Notes: generated from the letters alone by a model not told the origin. Counted from the stretch's first letter, positions 8,643-15,697 are shown. The stretch: 36,672 bases of DNA from Butyrivibrio sp. (GCF_015056685.1 NZ_SVFW01000031.1:11498-48169), one strand, 5' to 3'. A program made the numbers and translations.

Positions 8643-8897
8643 ATGCACGAGTATGATGATGCAGTTCTAAGATGCTTTTTAGAAAATCAGGGGCAGCTTT
8701 TTCCTGAGGATGTTGCAGAAACAACAGAAGAGGCTGAAGCTTTTTTAGAGGACTGTATGGCTGTTGTTGTTGACGGACCTGATGAAGTAGAAGAGTATTT
8801 TGAAGAGGCCGGCGTCGATACTGAAGGCGGCAATGTACTTGAAGCGGACGAAGTCTTTGATATAGGCGACGGTAGATATTTGATAGTTGAGGCATAA
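8643..8897 (+). CDS. Conserved small acidic protein, 84 residues, unknown function
   Basis: The ORF has a clear GGAGG ribosome binding site 8 bases before the ATG and lies between maf and the HAD gene with tight spacing (15 and 4 bases). The product is very acidic, with repeated E/D runs (EETTEEAEAFLED-type segments, DEVEEYFEEAG), and ends DIGDGRYLIVEA. I recall similar short proteins in Lachnospiraceae, sometimes mis-annotated, but cannot name a family with certainty. There is no membrane segment or cysteine motif. The opposite strand is also open here, but that reading lacks a ribosome binding site and is a low-complexity shadow. Acidity and operon position suggest a cytoplasmic accessory protein; no more can be said. 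Confidence 0.8.
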   Translation: MHEYDDAVLRCFLENQGQLFPEDVAETTEEAEAFLEDCMAVVVDGPDEVEEYFEEAGVDTEGGNVLEADEVFDIGDGRYLIVEA

Positions 8898-8901
8898 TAT
8901 A

Positions 8902-9720
8902 ATGGCAAAAACAGGCTCTAAGATATTTTTCTTTGATCTTGATGGGACACTTCTAACAAGTGAGAAGATAATATCTCCGAAGACTTTAGATGCCCTTAAA
9001 AAGTTTACTGATGCAGGAAATCATTTCTGTATTAATACAGGAAGAGCTATAGACAGTGCGAAGGCTGTCTATAGTGGTTTGCATCTCGACTTTAAGGGCA
9101 GTTTTTTATGCGGTTCTAACGGAACTGAAATATACAGTGTGGATGATGAAAAATATGTCTATAAAACCGGTGTTCCACTTGAGCTGGTTCCAAAGATAAT
9201 TGAACTCTCAGAAAAGTATGACGTTCATTGCCACACTTACAATGAAACCCATATTGTCAGCAAAAAGAACGGTGAATGTATGGAGTATTACAGACGAGTT
9301 ATTAAGACTCCACTCATCGTTACTGACGATATCATGAAAGAAATATCAGCTCCTCCTTCCAAGATGATAGCTATAGAGCTTCATGACCATGATAAAATGG
9401 AGAGGTTCAGGATAGCGCTTCAGGAAATGGTAGGGGATAAGCTTACACTTCTATATTCTAATCCTTATTACATGGAGATTTTTCCTTCTGAGGCCGGAAA
9501 GGGAAGTGTAGTAAAAAGACTATCTGACTATCTTGGAATTCCTGTTGAAAACACATATGCAGCAGGAGATGAGCAGAATGATATCTCTATGATAGAGGCA
9601 GCAGGTTGTGGAATAGCCATGATCAATGGCACAGACCTTGTCAAAAAAAGTGCCAACGTGATCACACGCTTTGATAATGATCACGATGGCCTTGCTGAGT
9701 TTATTCTGAATGCGATTTGA
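8902..9720 (+). CDS. Cof-type HAD-superfamily phosphatase
   Basis: The protein is 272 residues. HAD motif I is IFFFDLDGTLL (residues about 8-18, with nucleophile and acid/base aspartates), motif II is INTGRA, and motif IV is AAGDEQNDISMIEAAG near residue 230. The large C2B cap between them is typical of the Cof/YidA group that dephosphorylates sugar phosphates and cofactors such as FMN or PLP. ATG 8902 is chosen because GAGG lies 9 bases upstream and the start nearly touches the stop of the acidic protein gene. A TTG start at 8887 would overlap that gene. It is the last gene of the pheA-ppx-ppk-maf run. Its stop codon lies inside the first unit of the repeat element that follows. Confidence 0.9.
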   Translation: MAKTGSKIFFFDLDGTLLTSEKIISPKTLDALKKFTDAGNHFCINTGRAIDSAKAVYSGLHLDFKGSFLCGSNGTEIYSVDDEKYVYKTGVPLELVPKIIELSEKYDVHCHTYNETHIVSKKNGECMEYYRRVIKTPLIVTDDIMKEISAPPSKMIAIELHDHDKMERFRIALQEMVGDKLTLLYSNPYYMEIFPSEAGKGSVVKRLSDYLGIPVENTYAAGDEQNDISMIEAAGCGIAMINGTDLVKKSANVITRFDNDHDGLAEFILNAI

Positions 9721-9829
9721 AGACAGAGGGAAGACAGAGGGACGGGAAGACAGAGGGACGGTTCTTTTGACTTATTGCTTACAATAAGTCAAAAGAACCG
9801 TCCCTCTGTCTTCCCGTCCCTCTGTCTTC
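9719..9829. repeat. Perfect 47-bp inverted repeat made of tandem 16-mers, also a convergent terminator candidate
   Basis: The left arm (9730-9776) and right arm (9783-9829) are exact reverse complements over 47 bases with a 6-base loop. Each arm is two tandem copies of GAAGACAGAGGGACGG followed by TTCTTTTGACTTATT. A further partial copy (GAAGACAGAGGG, 9719-9730) overlaps the HAD stop codon. The GGGACGGTTCTTTTG core resembles a repeat I recall from many Firmicute genomes, sometimes beside REP-associated (IS200-like) transposases; none is present here. Lying between convergent genes, the hairpin would also stop or protect both transcripts. Confidence 0.9.
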
Positions 9830-9839
9830 ACTATTATTC

Positions 9840-11348
9840 TTATTTTAACTTATACAGGTAATAGACCTGGTCATAGGAATTGTCGTAGAAGGATACAGAA
9901 TCTATAAGCTCATATTTCTCATAAATACCATCGGGCTCCATCTCACCGGCAATAACATATTCTGTGAGGCCTTCTTTTATGTAGCGACTTTGCTCGTCGA
10001 ACATTGTAGGAAGGGCAATTCCGTTGGTCTGGAAGTATTCGCAGGTCGGAACAATGCCTGTTATGGTATATAAGCCAACATCAAGGCAACCTACATTTAA
10101 AAGAGTTGTGTCAGGGGCTTCCTCTATATGACTTGCCATTCTTGTAAGCCAGTGGTCCTGTCTGCTCTGTAATAAATAATCTGCGCTTAAACAGTTGTAT
10201 TTGGCAAAAACTGCTGATAAAGCTATGACGAGGATAGCAGTATTGCACCATAATACTCTTTTGCTATACTTGATGTAAGCTTTTTGGAAAAAAGCTGCAA
10301 CATAAGCAGCTCCCGGAAGTGCAAATACCATAAGGGGTATTGAGTAATATGGAAGTGTACCGCCGCCATAAAAGATCACAAAAAAGGTTGAAGCATACAT
10401 AAAAAGGTATGCTATTTTTTTTGCTGCTTTCCTCTCAAGGATTAGAGCAAGTATAAAGCAGGCTATGATCCATATAAAGTACTCAAGATTGTCTAATATA
10501 AGCCAATACTGGAGTTTAGCCAGTTTGTAGAGCTTGTCATATAAAGTAATGGAATCTGCAGTTATATTGCTATAGAAGAATAGATTGTTGTAAATATAGC
10601 ATCTGTACCAGTCATCAAGTCCACCTGTTATGGCAAAATACATTAACCATGGTATGAATGGTATTGCGATTCCTAAAAGATAGATAAGAGCTTTCTTAAA
10701 TACCTCTACTAATCCTTTTCTGGAGAAAATCAAGCCTATTGAGATTACAGCAAATCCAAAAAAGAAGCCCATCATTGTATATTTTACGAGAGCAGTGATT
10801 CCGGTAAGTATACCTACAATAAGGTATGTCTTTGAATCAGAAATTCGGTCGTATTCTTTGGCATCTTTTGGATGCATGAAAACATCAATAATATAAATAG
10901 TATAGGATAACATGGGGAGACAGAATTCTTCAGCAGCTCCGCCCCAGTAGAAACTCCTTGATGAGTATACACCGGCAGCAACAAGTGGTATTAAAACGAG
11001 TGCAACGGAGGTTGAAGAATGTCTTTTGATGAGTTTAAAAGCAAATGCAAGGAATATTGTACCGGCAATTATCTCAAATATATAGATTCCGAAAAAACTC
11101 TTGTGGCTGAGAAGATACCCAATTCCGTAAAGTAAATAAAGAAAAGGACCTTTCTGATCGTAAAGGTCCCTATAAATAACCATTCCATTCATCAGCCCTT
11201 TTCCCATTGTGAAGTAACTGTTCACATCGTCCCAGTTATTATAAGGAAAAAGGATTGATGATCTGGTGGTAAAGGTTAATATAAATATACTTGTAAAAAA
11301 ACACCAGAGTGTTTCAAAATGTTTTTTTGATAACTCTTTAAGATTCAT
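9840..11348 (-). CDS. GT-C fold polytopic glycosyltransferase (PMT_2/ArnT-like)
   Basis: The protein is 502 residues from ATG 11348, where GAGGT lies about 10 bases upstream inside the end of the UbiA gene. It has roughly ten hydrophobic segments. After the first membrane helix comes the extracytoplasmic loop NNWDDVNSYFTMGKGL (Asp40-Asp41), followed by a YRDLYDQKGPFLYLLYG block, both typical of lipid-phosphosugar-dependent GT-C enzymes. A soluble C-terminal domain follows (from about residue 380). Family members move a sugar from a polyprenyl phosphate to a glycan, lipid or protein outside the membrane. The UbiA protein encoded 7 bases upstream would supply a polyprenyl-phosphate pentose donor, so the two probably act together. 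The acceptor is unknown. Confidence 0.75.
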   Translation of the reverse strand: MNLKELSKKHFETLWCFFTSIFILTFTTRSSILFPYNNWDDVNSYFTMGKGLMNGMVIYRDLYDQKGPFLYLLYGIGYLLSHKSFFGIYIFEIIAGTIFLAFAFKLIKRHSSTSVALVLIPLVAAGVYSSRSFYWGGAAEEFCLPMLSYTIYIIDVFMHPKDAKEYDRISDSKTYLIVGILTGITALVKYTMMGFFFGFAVISIGLIFSRKGLVEVFKKALIYLLGIAIPFIPWLMYFAITGGLDDWYRCYIYNNLFFYSNITADSITLYDKLYKLAKLQYWLILDNLEYFIWIIACFILALILERKAAKKIAYLFMYASTFFVIFYGGGTLPYYSIPLMVFALPGAAYVAAFFQKAYIKYSKRVLWCNTAILVIALSAVFAKYNCLSADYLLQSRQDHWLTRMASHIEEAPDTTLLNVGCLDVGLYTITGIVPTCEYFQTNGIALPTMFDEQSRYIKEGLTEYVIAGEMEPDGIYEKYELIDSVSFYDNSYDQVYYLYKLK

Positions 11349-11355
11349 GTACTGA

Positions 11356-12288
11356 TTATACCTCAAGCTTAATAAGGGCACTTGATGTAAGTGGCTTTAA
11401 GAAGTCAAATGTGCAGAAGGTGCATACAATAAATAAAACAATTATAAGCAGAACTAAAAGCATAAGCTTTTTCTCTTTGTAAAGCTTTTCCGGCTTCTGA
11501 GCAGCAGAGTCATTATCAAGCGACATTGCTGAGTAATAAGCAAACAGAAGGAAAATAAAAGGAATACAAAGAAGATATTCAATTCTGTATTTTATAAGGA
11601 AAACTCCAAGGCAAAATGTAGATGAAAGTGCATAAAAGATAGATGATGCAAGGAGTTTTTTCTCTGTGTACTTTACAAAAGATTTACGATACAAGCCTGC
11701 TACCTTAGGATCGCCGATCATTCTGTACTCGGAGAATCTCTTTGTGGCCATAAGATATGCACCTGCCATCCAATATCCGATAAGGATACTTGAAGGTGGA
11801 ATGGAATCAGAGGTAACAATAAACCATCCCATTAGGAGACGAAGCATATTGTTTATTGACTCTGAAATAACATCGAAATAAACGATGTCCTTACTTCTGA
11901 CAGGCTCCACGTTATATATGATTCCCATTATCAAAAGAACTGCAGCAGTGATAAGGAAATACTTGTTTACAAGGAATGATAATAAAAGACCAAGAACTGC
12001 TAAAATGGCATATTCAACCAAAACCCATTTAAGTTCCATGTTCTCTGTTACTACAGGTCTGTTCTTTTTTACCGGATGATACTTGTCATATGGAGCGTCA
12101 AGCCATTCGTTGATAACGTAGTTGGCGCTGGCAATAAAGCAGGTACCAAAGAATCCAAGAAGAAGTTTTAAAATGCTGAGTTCTGTGATCTTAATATCCG
12201 TAAGAAGCAGAGCAACAGCGATACCCGGCATTATAAAAAACTGTTTGATCCAATGATCAAGTCGTGCAATTTTAATGTACTTTTTCAT
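11356..12288 (-). CDS. UbiA-family prenyltransferase, resembling polyprenyl-phosphate phosphoribosyltransferase (DPPR synthase)
   Basis: This 310-residue protein has about eight membrane helices. The first aspartate-rich motif is NEWLDAPYDKYHPVKKNRP (Asn60, Asp64, Asp68, His71, Lys74, Arg77). The second region SEYRMIGDPKVAGLYRKSF is laid out as I remember in mycobacterial DPPR synthase. Such enzymes attach 5-phosphoribose from PRPP to a polyprenyl phosphate, the entry to lipid-linked ribose and arabinose donors. AGGGG precedes the ATG and a TGC-TATAAT promoter lies upstream. The glycosyltransferase gene follows. No epimerase or phosphatase of the DprE1/E2 type is in the window. Quinone or other prenyl transfer is a less likely alternative given the HPxKxxRP motif. 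Confidence 0.75.
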   Translation of the reverse strand: MKKYIKIARLDHWIKQFFIMPGIAVALLLTDIKITELSILKLLLGFFGTCFIASANYVINEWLDAPYDKYHPVKKNRPVVTENMELKWVLVEYAILAVLGLLLSFLVNKYFLITAAVLLIMGIIYNVEPVRSKDIVYFDVISESINNMLRLLMGWFIVTSDSIPPSSILIGYWMAGAYLMATKRFSEYRMIGDPKVAGLYRKSFVKYTEKKLLASSIFYALSSTFCLGVFLIKYRIEYLLCIPFIFLLFAYYSAMSLDNDSAAQKPEKLYKEKKLMLLVLLIIVLFIVCTFCTFDFLKPLTSSALIKLEV

Positions 12289-12331
12289 GTTTTCCCCTAA
12301 CTAATCCATTTTTTATAAAATTAACTAAATA

Positions 12332-12340
12332 ATTATAGCA
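12332..12340 (-). promoter_or_regulatory. Extended -10 promoter of the UbiA-glycosyltransferase operon
   Basis: On the minus strand TGC-TATAAT (12340-12332) is a perfect extended -10, about 44 bases upstream of the ATG at 12288. No convincing -35 is seen. Confidence 0.55.
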
Positions 12341-12350
12341 TATTGCCCCA

Positions 12351-12365
12351 GATAATGCTATTATC
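12351..12365 (+). promoter_or_regulatory. Extended -10 element for the radical SAM gene within a small palindrome
   Basis: TGC-TATTAT (12356-12364) is an extended -10 about 48 bases before the ATG at 12412. It lies inside the palindrome GATAAT-GCT-ATTATC (12351-12365) and only ten bases from the divergent -10 of the UbiA operon. The two promoters are therefore nearly back to back, and one bound protein could affect both. Confidence 0.4.
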
Positions 12366-12411
12366 ATACACGGACTTTAAAAATGAAAAAATATATAAGG
12401 GAAGTTTTATT

Positions 12412-13410
12412 ATGCCAATCAGAATTAATAGTTTTATGGGAAAATTCGGTTGGATAGCAAGGAAGAAGTTTCCTATGCTTGCCAGCAATGCATATCTTAA
12501 GATGCAGTTTTTTACAAGAAGCAGATCACAAAAGGAATACTGTGATTACTTCCTTAATTCAAAAGAAATACCTATGCCAAACGTGGTAAATATTGAGACA
12601 ATAAACAGATGTAACTCAACCTGTGCATTCTGTACTGCGAATGTTAATGCTGAGTGCAGACCACTGGCACATATTTCAGATGAACTTTATAAAAGTATCA
12701 TAGACCAGCTTGCAGATTGGGGCTATAAGGGACACCTTACACTCTACGGCAACAATGAGCCATGGCTTGATACCAAGATTGTAGAAAGACATAAGTATGC
12801 AAGAGAAAAGCTTCCGGATTCTTTTATCTTCATGTCAACAAACGGACTTATCTTAACTGTTGATAAAGTGAAAGCTATAGCTCCATATATAAATCAGCTT
12901 ATCATCAACAATTATTCTATGGAGATGAAGCTTCACAAGAGCATTCAGGAAGTTTATGACTATGTAACAGCTCACCCTGATGAGTTCAAAGACCTGGATA
13001 TTCAGATACAGATGAGATATCTTCAGGAAGTCCTTACTAACAGGGCTGGAAGCGCGCCTAATAAAAAGGAAACAAAAAAGATCATTAAAGAGACATGTCT
13101 TTTACCATTTACGGATATGTGGATCATGCCAAACGGCAGACTGGGCCTTTGCTGCTGTGACAACTTTGAGACTACAAACTTCGGAGATCTTAACGAGATC
13201 AGCCTTAAAGATGCCTGGGGAAGTGAAGCCCTTCAGAAGGTTAGAAGAGATATCGCAGAAGGAAGACAGAATTATCCATTCTGTAAGCACTGCGACTTTA
13301 TTGACGCCGGATTTAGAATGCATCTTGTAAAGGCTATTCTTAGCGGTAATCAGGACGCAGCCAATAAGCTTGGCGGTCATGAGAGAATGAAAATAGGAAA
13401 AGACGAATAA
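12412..13410 (+). CDS. Radical SAM protein with SPASM-type C-terminal cluster domain
   Basis: The protein is 332 residues from ATG 12412, preceded by AGGGAAG. The radical SAM CxxxCxxC motif is CNSTCAFC (Cys67, Cys71, Cys74). The C-terminal part has CLLPFTDMWIMPNGRLGLCCCD and FCKHCDF, the cysteine pattern of a SPASM/Twitch auxiliary Fe-S domain. A basic N-terminal extension of about 50 residues precedes the barrel. Relatives include peptide-modifying enzymes, anaerobic sulfatase maturases and enzymes acting on sugars or lipids. No precursor peptide or sulfatase gene is next to it. The divergent UbiA/glycosyltransferase pair could hint at a cell-surface role, but that is inference. It ends at a terminator and the substrate is unknown. 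Confidence 0.85.
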   Translation: MPIRINSFMGKFGWIARKKFPMLASNAYLKMQFFTRSRSQKEYCDYFLNSKEIPMPNVVNIETINRCNSTCAFCTANVNAECRPLAHISDELYKSIIDQLADWGYKGHLTLYGNNEPWLDTKIVERHKYAREKLPDSFIFMSTNGLILTVDKVKAIAPYINQLIINNYSMEMKLHKSIQEVYDYVTAHPDEFKDLDIQIQMRYLQEVLTNRAGSAPNKKETKKIIKETCLLPFTDMWIMPNGRLGLCCCDNFETTNFGDLNEISLKDAWGSEALQKVRRDIAEGRQNYPFCKHCDFIDAGFRMHLVKAILSGNQDAANKLGGHERMKIGKDE

Positions 13411-13420
13411 TGCTAGTATG

Positions 13421-13454
13421 AGGCACCTTACTATTATAGTAAGGTGTCTTTTGT
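13421..13454 (+). terminator. Intrinsic terminator of the radical SAM gene
   Basis: GGCACCTTACT (13422-13432) pairs with AGTAAGGTGTC (13438-13448) over 11 positions with one G-T pair. The loop is five bases and TTTTG follows. It separates the radical SAM gene from the promoter of the TrpB2 gene. Confidence 0.85.
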
Positions 13455-13458
13455 ATTA

Positions 13459-13488
13459 TTGACACATAAAGCAAAAGTGTGCTTTAAT
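13459..13488 (+). promoter_or_regulatory. Promoter of the TrpB2 gene with a palindrome in its spacer
   Basis: TTGACA (13459-13464) is a perfect -35, followed after 18 bases by TTTAAT (13483-13488). The palindrome TAAAGCA-(6)-TGCTTTA (13467-13486) fills the spacer and overlaps the -10, the usual place for a repressor operator. No leader peptide, T-box or trp attenuator is seen in the remaining 37 bases before the start codon. Confidence 0.7.
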
Positions 13489-13525
13489 AATTTAAATTGT
13501 CAAAGTCACGGAGGGGAGTATTACT

Positions 13526-14905
13526 ATGAGCGAAGAGAAAAGAATTCCTTATAAGATTTATCTGTCAGAGGATGAAATTCCGAGACAGTGGTATAACGTC
13601 AGAGCAGATATGAAAAACAAACCGGCGCCACTTCTTAATCCCGCAACATTAAAGCCTATGGGATTTGAAGACTTAAGGCCGGTTTTCTGTGATGAGCTTA
13701 TTAAGCAGGAGCTGGATGACACAACACCTTACATTGATATTCCTGAGGAAGTACTTGATTTTTATAAGATGTACAGACCTGCTCCACTTGTAAGAGCATA
13801 TTTCCTTGAAAAAGCACTTGGTACACCTGCTAAGATCTATTATAAATTTGAGGGTAACAACACAAGCGGAAGCCATAAGCTTAATTCCGCAATTGTGCAG
13901 GCTTATTATGCAAAGAAGCAGGGCCTTAAGGGAGTGACCACAGAGACCGGTGCAGGTCAGTGGGGAACAGCTCTTTCAATGGCTTCAGCTTACTTTGGAA
14001 TTGACTGTAAAGTATACATGGTTAAGGTTTCTTACGAACAGAAACCATTCAGACGTGAAGTAATGCGTACTTATGGAGCTTCTGTAACTCCTTCTCCATC
14101 CATGGACACAGAGGTAGGACGCAAGATCAACGCTGAGCATCCCGGAACAACAGGAAGCCTTGGCTGCGCTATTTCCGAAGCAGTAGAAGTTGCAACAAAG
14201 ACTGAAGGCTACAGATATGTTTTGGGAAGTGTGCTTAACCAGGTACTTCTTCATCAGACAGTTATAGGACTTGAGTCTAAACTTGCCCTTGAAAAATATG
14301 GCGTGACTCCAGATATTATCATTGGTTGCGCCGGTGGCGGATCAAACCTTGGAGGACTTATTTCTCCATTTATGGGAGAGAAGCTCCGCGGTGAAAAGGA
14401 TTACAGGATTATTGCAGTAGAACCCGCGAGCTGTCCAAGCTTTACAAGAGGTAAATTTGCATATGATTTCTGTGACACAGGAATGGTATGTCCACTTGCC
14501 AAGATGTATACACTTGGATCAAACTTTATTCCATCTGCAAACCATGCAGGAGGACTTCGCTATCACGGCATGAGCCCAATTCTTTCACAGCTCTATCATG
14601 ATGGCTATATGGAGGCTGTATCTGTTGAGCAGACCTCAGTATTCCAGGCTGCACAACAGTTTGCAAGAGTAGAAGGAATCCTTCCTGCACCGGAGAGCAG
14701 CCATGCTATCAGAGTTGCCATTGATGAGGCATTAAAGTGCAAGGAAACAGGGGAGGAAAAGACTATTCTCTTTGGCCTTACAGGTACAGGCTATTTTGAT
14801 ATGGTTGCTTATCAGAAGTTCAATGACGGCGTTATGATGGATTACATTCCTACAGATGCTGAGCTTCAAAAGAGCTTTGAGAAACTTCCTAAAATTGATC
14901 TTTAA
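13526..14905 (+). CDS. trpB: TrpB2-type tryptophan synthase beta chain
   Basis: The 459-residue length fits the longer TrpB2 subfamily (TIGR01415-like) rather than the roughly 400-residue TrpB1. It opens with LSEDEIPRQWYNVRADM, typical of TrpB2. The PLP lysine is Lys118 in GSHKLNSA, the general-base region is ETGAGQWG, and the phosphate cup is GCAGGGSNLGGL. The ribosome binding site GGAGGGGAG precedes the ATG. No trpA, trpE or other trp gene is near, so it stands alone, as TrpB2 usually does. Some TrpB2 enzymes are known to prefer O-phosphoserine to serine, and a ThrH-type phosphoserine enzyme is encoded next. Function as an indole salvage enzyme or a related beta-replacement enzyme is inferred. 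Confidence 0.92.
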   Translation: MSEEKRIPYKIYLSEDEIPRQWYNVRADMKNKPAPLLNPATLKPMGFEDLRPVFCDELIKQELDDTTPYIDIPEEVLDFYKMYRPAPLVRAYFLEKALGTPAKIYYKFEGNNTSGSHKLNSAIVQAYYAKKQGLKGVTTETGAGQWGTALSMASAYFGIDCKVYMVKVSYEQKPFRREVMRTYGASVTPSPSMDTEVGRKINAEHPGTTGSLGCAISEAVEVATKTEGYRYVLGSVLNQVLLHQTVIGLESKLALEKYGVTPDIIIGCAGGGSNLGGLISPFMGEKLRGEKDYRIIAVEPASCPSFTRGKFAYDFCDTGMVCPLAKMYTLGSNFIPSANHAGGLRYHGMSPILSQLYHDGYMEAVSVEQTSVFQAAQQFARVEGILPAPESSHAIRVAIDEALKCKETGEEKTILFGLTGTGYFDMVAYQKFNDGVMMDYIPTDAELQKSFEKLPKIDL

Positions 14906-14915
14906 TTGATAATTT

Positions 14916-14947
14916 AGTGCCAAAGTTAAATCTTTTGGCACTTGTTT
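14916..14947 (+). terminator. Intrinsic terminator between the TrpB2 gene and thrH
   Basis: AGTGCCAAA (14916-14924) pairs perfectly with TTTGGCACT (14934-14942), followed by TGTTT. The short U tract suggests partial termination, so thrH could receive some read-through; no clear separate promoter is visible for thrH. Confidence 0.75.
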
Positions 14948-14976
14948 ATGAAAAAAATAATGATGAGGATTTAACT

Positions 14977-15579
14977 ATGAATATTGTTTGCTTGGATTTA
15001 GAAGGTGTACTTGTTCCAGAAATTTGGATTGCTTTTTCTAAAGCATCGGGGATTCCTGAATTAAAAAAGACAACACGAGATGAACCTGATTACGATAAGC
15101 TCATGAGGTGGCGCCTTGGAGTTTTAAAGGAACACGGTCTCGGACTTAAAGAAATACAGGATACAATTGCCACGATTGATCCGCTTCCGGGAGCTAAAGA
15201 GTTTTTGGATGAATTAAGAAGTCTGACACAGGTTATCATCATAAGTGATACCTTTACACAGTTTGCAACACCACTTATGGAGAAACTTGGATGGCCAACA
15301 ATATTCTGCAACTCTCTCGAAGTAGCAGAAAATGGTGAGATCACAGGCTTTAAAATGCGAATAGAAAACTCAAAGCTCACCACAGTAAAAGCCCTTCAGT
15401 CTATAGGCTACGAGACGATTGCAAGTGGAGACAGCTACAACGACCTTGCCATGATACAGGCCAGCAAAGCAGGCTTCCTTTTCCGTTCAACCGAAAAGAT
15501 CAAAGCCGACTATCCAAACCTCCCAGCCTTCGAAGAGTACGACGACCTCCTGGCCGCTATCAAAAGCGCCCTAAATTAA
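14977..15579 (+). CDS. thrH: Bifunctional phosphoserine phosphatase / homoserine phosphotransferase
   Basis: The protein is 200 residues from ATG 14977, with GAGGAT just upstream. The opening CLDLEGVLVPEIWIAF closely matches the ThrH type. Asp7 and Glu9 replace the usual DxD pair of HAD enzymes, which is characteristic of ThrH. TTRDEPDYDKLMRWR and IISDTFTQF (motif II) follow, then ASGDSYNDLAMIQAS (motif IV). ThrH removes phosphate from L-phosphoserine and can pass it to homoserine. It follows the TrpB2 gene, with only a modest terminator between. The last thirty or so codons use many C-ending codons (GCC, TAC, GAC, CTC) unlike the rest of the gene, a small compositional oddity without visible frame damage. 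Confidence 0.93.
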   Translation: MNIVCLDLEGVLVPEIWIAFSKASGIPELKKTTRDEPDYDKLMRWRLGVLKEHGLGLKEIQDTIATIDPLPGAKEFLDELRSLTQVIIISDTFTQFATPLMEKLGWPTIFCNSLEVAENGEITGFKMRIENSKLTTVKALQSIGYETIASGDSYNDLAMIQASKAGFLFRSTEKIKADYPNLPAFEEYDDLLAAIKSALN

Positions 15580-15600
15580 CATATTTAAACCTCTTTACAT

Positions 15601-15658
15601 GCCAAAAAAGCACCTCCACCGGGATCCTGCCGCAGTGAAGGTGCTTTATTTGTTTTTT
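15601..15658. terminator. Bidirectional terminator between thrH and a minus-strand micro unit
   Basis: AAAGCACCT-C-CAC (15607-15619) pairs with GTG-A-AGGTGCTTT (15635-15647), with one mismatch. On the plus strand it is followed by ATTTGTTTTTT and can end thrH. On the minus strand it is followed at once by six Ts (15612-15605 region), making an even better terminator for the unit that starts near 15692. Confidence 0.85.
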
Positions 15659-15672
15659 GGAAGTTTCTTCAT
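15646..15672 (-). CDS. Candidate 8-codon micro-ORF (MKKLPKNK)
   Basis: On the minus strand ATG at 15672-15670 opens an 8-codon frame ending in TAA at 15648-15646, immediately before the terminator stem. A full-length Shine-Dalgarno AAAGGAGG (15690-15683) lies 10 bases upstream, and a sigma-D-like promoter lies just before that. The predicted peptide is short and strongly basic. The parts are in the correct order and spacing for a translated transcript of about 90 bases. It could encode a micropeptide, be the leader of a small RNA, or be the remnant of a gene whose middle was deleted. Translation is unproven. Confidence 0.4.
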   Translation of the reverse strand: MKKLPKNK

Positions 15673-15697
15673 GTCTTTACTTCCTCCTTTGATTTAT

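Noticed and set aside
8641..8908. Open frames on the minus strand opposite the small acidic protein gene
   Set aside because: They are low-complexity products of the repeated GAA/GAT codons of the plus-strand gene and have no ribosome binding site; the plus-strand gene has GGAGG and tight operon spacing.
9719..9745. Tandem GAAGACAGAGGGACGG units considered as a CRISPR array
   Set aside because: The copies are directly adjacent with no spacers, and no cas genes are present.
9730..9829. Inverted repeat considered as insertion sequence ends or an attachment site
   Set aside because: The arms are separated by only six bases with no gene between them, and no target duplication is visible; a hairpin repeat or terminator fits better.
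15481..15577. C-ending codon run at the 3' end of thrH considered as a recombination scar
   Set aside because: The frame and the protein's expected C-terminal helices are intact, and the stretch is too short to distinguish transfer from chance.
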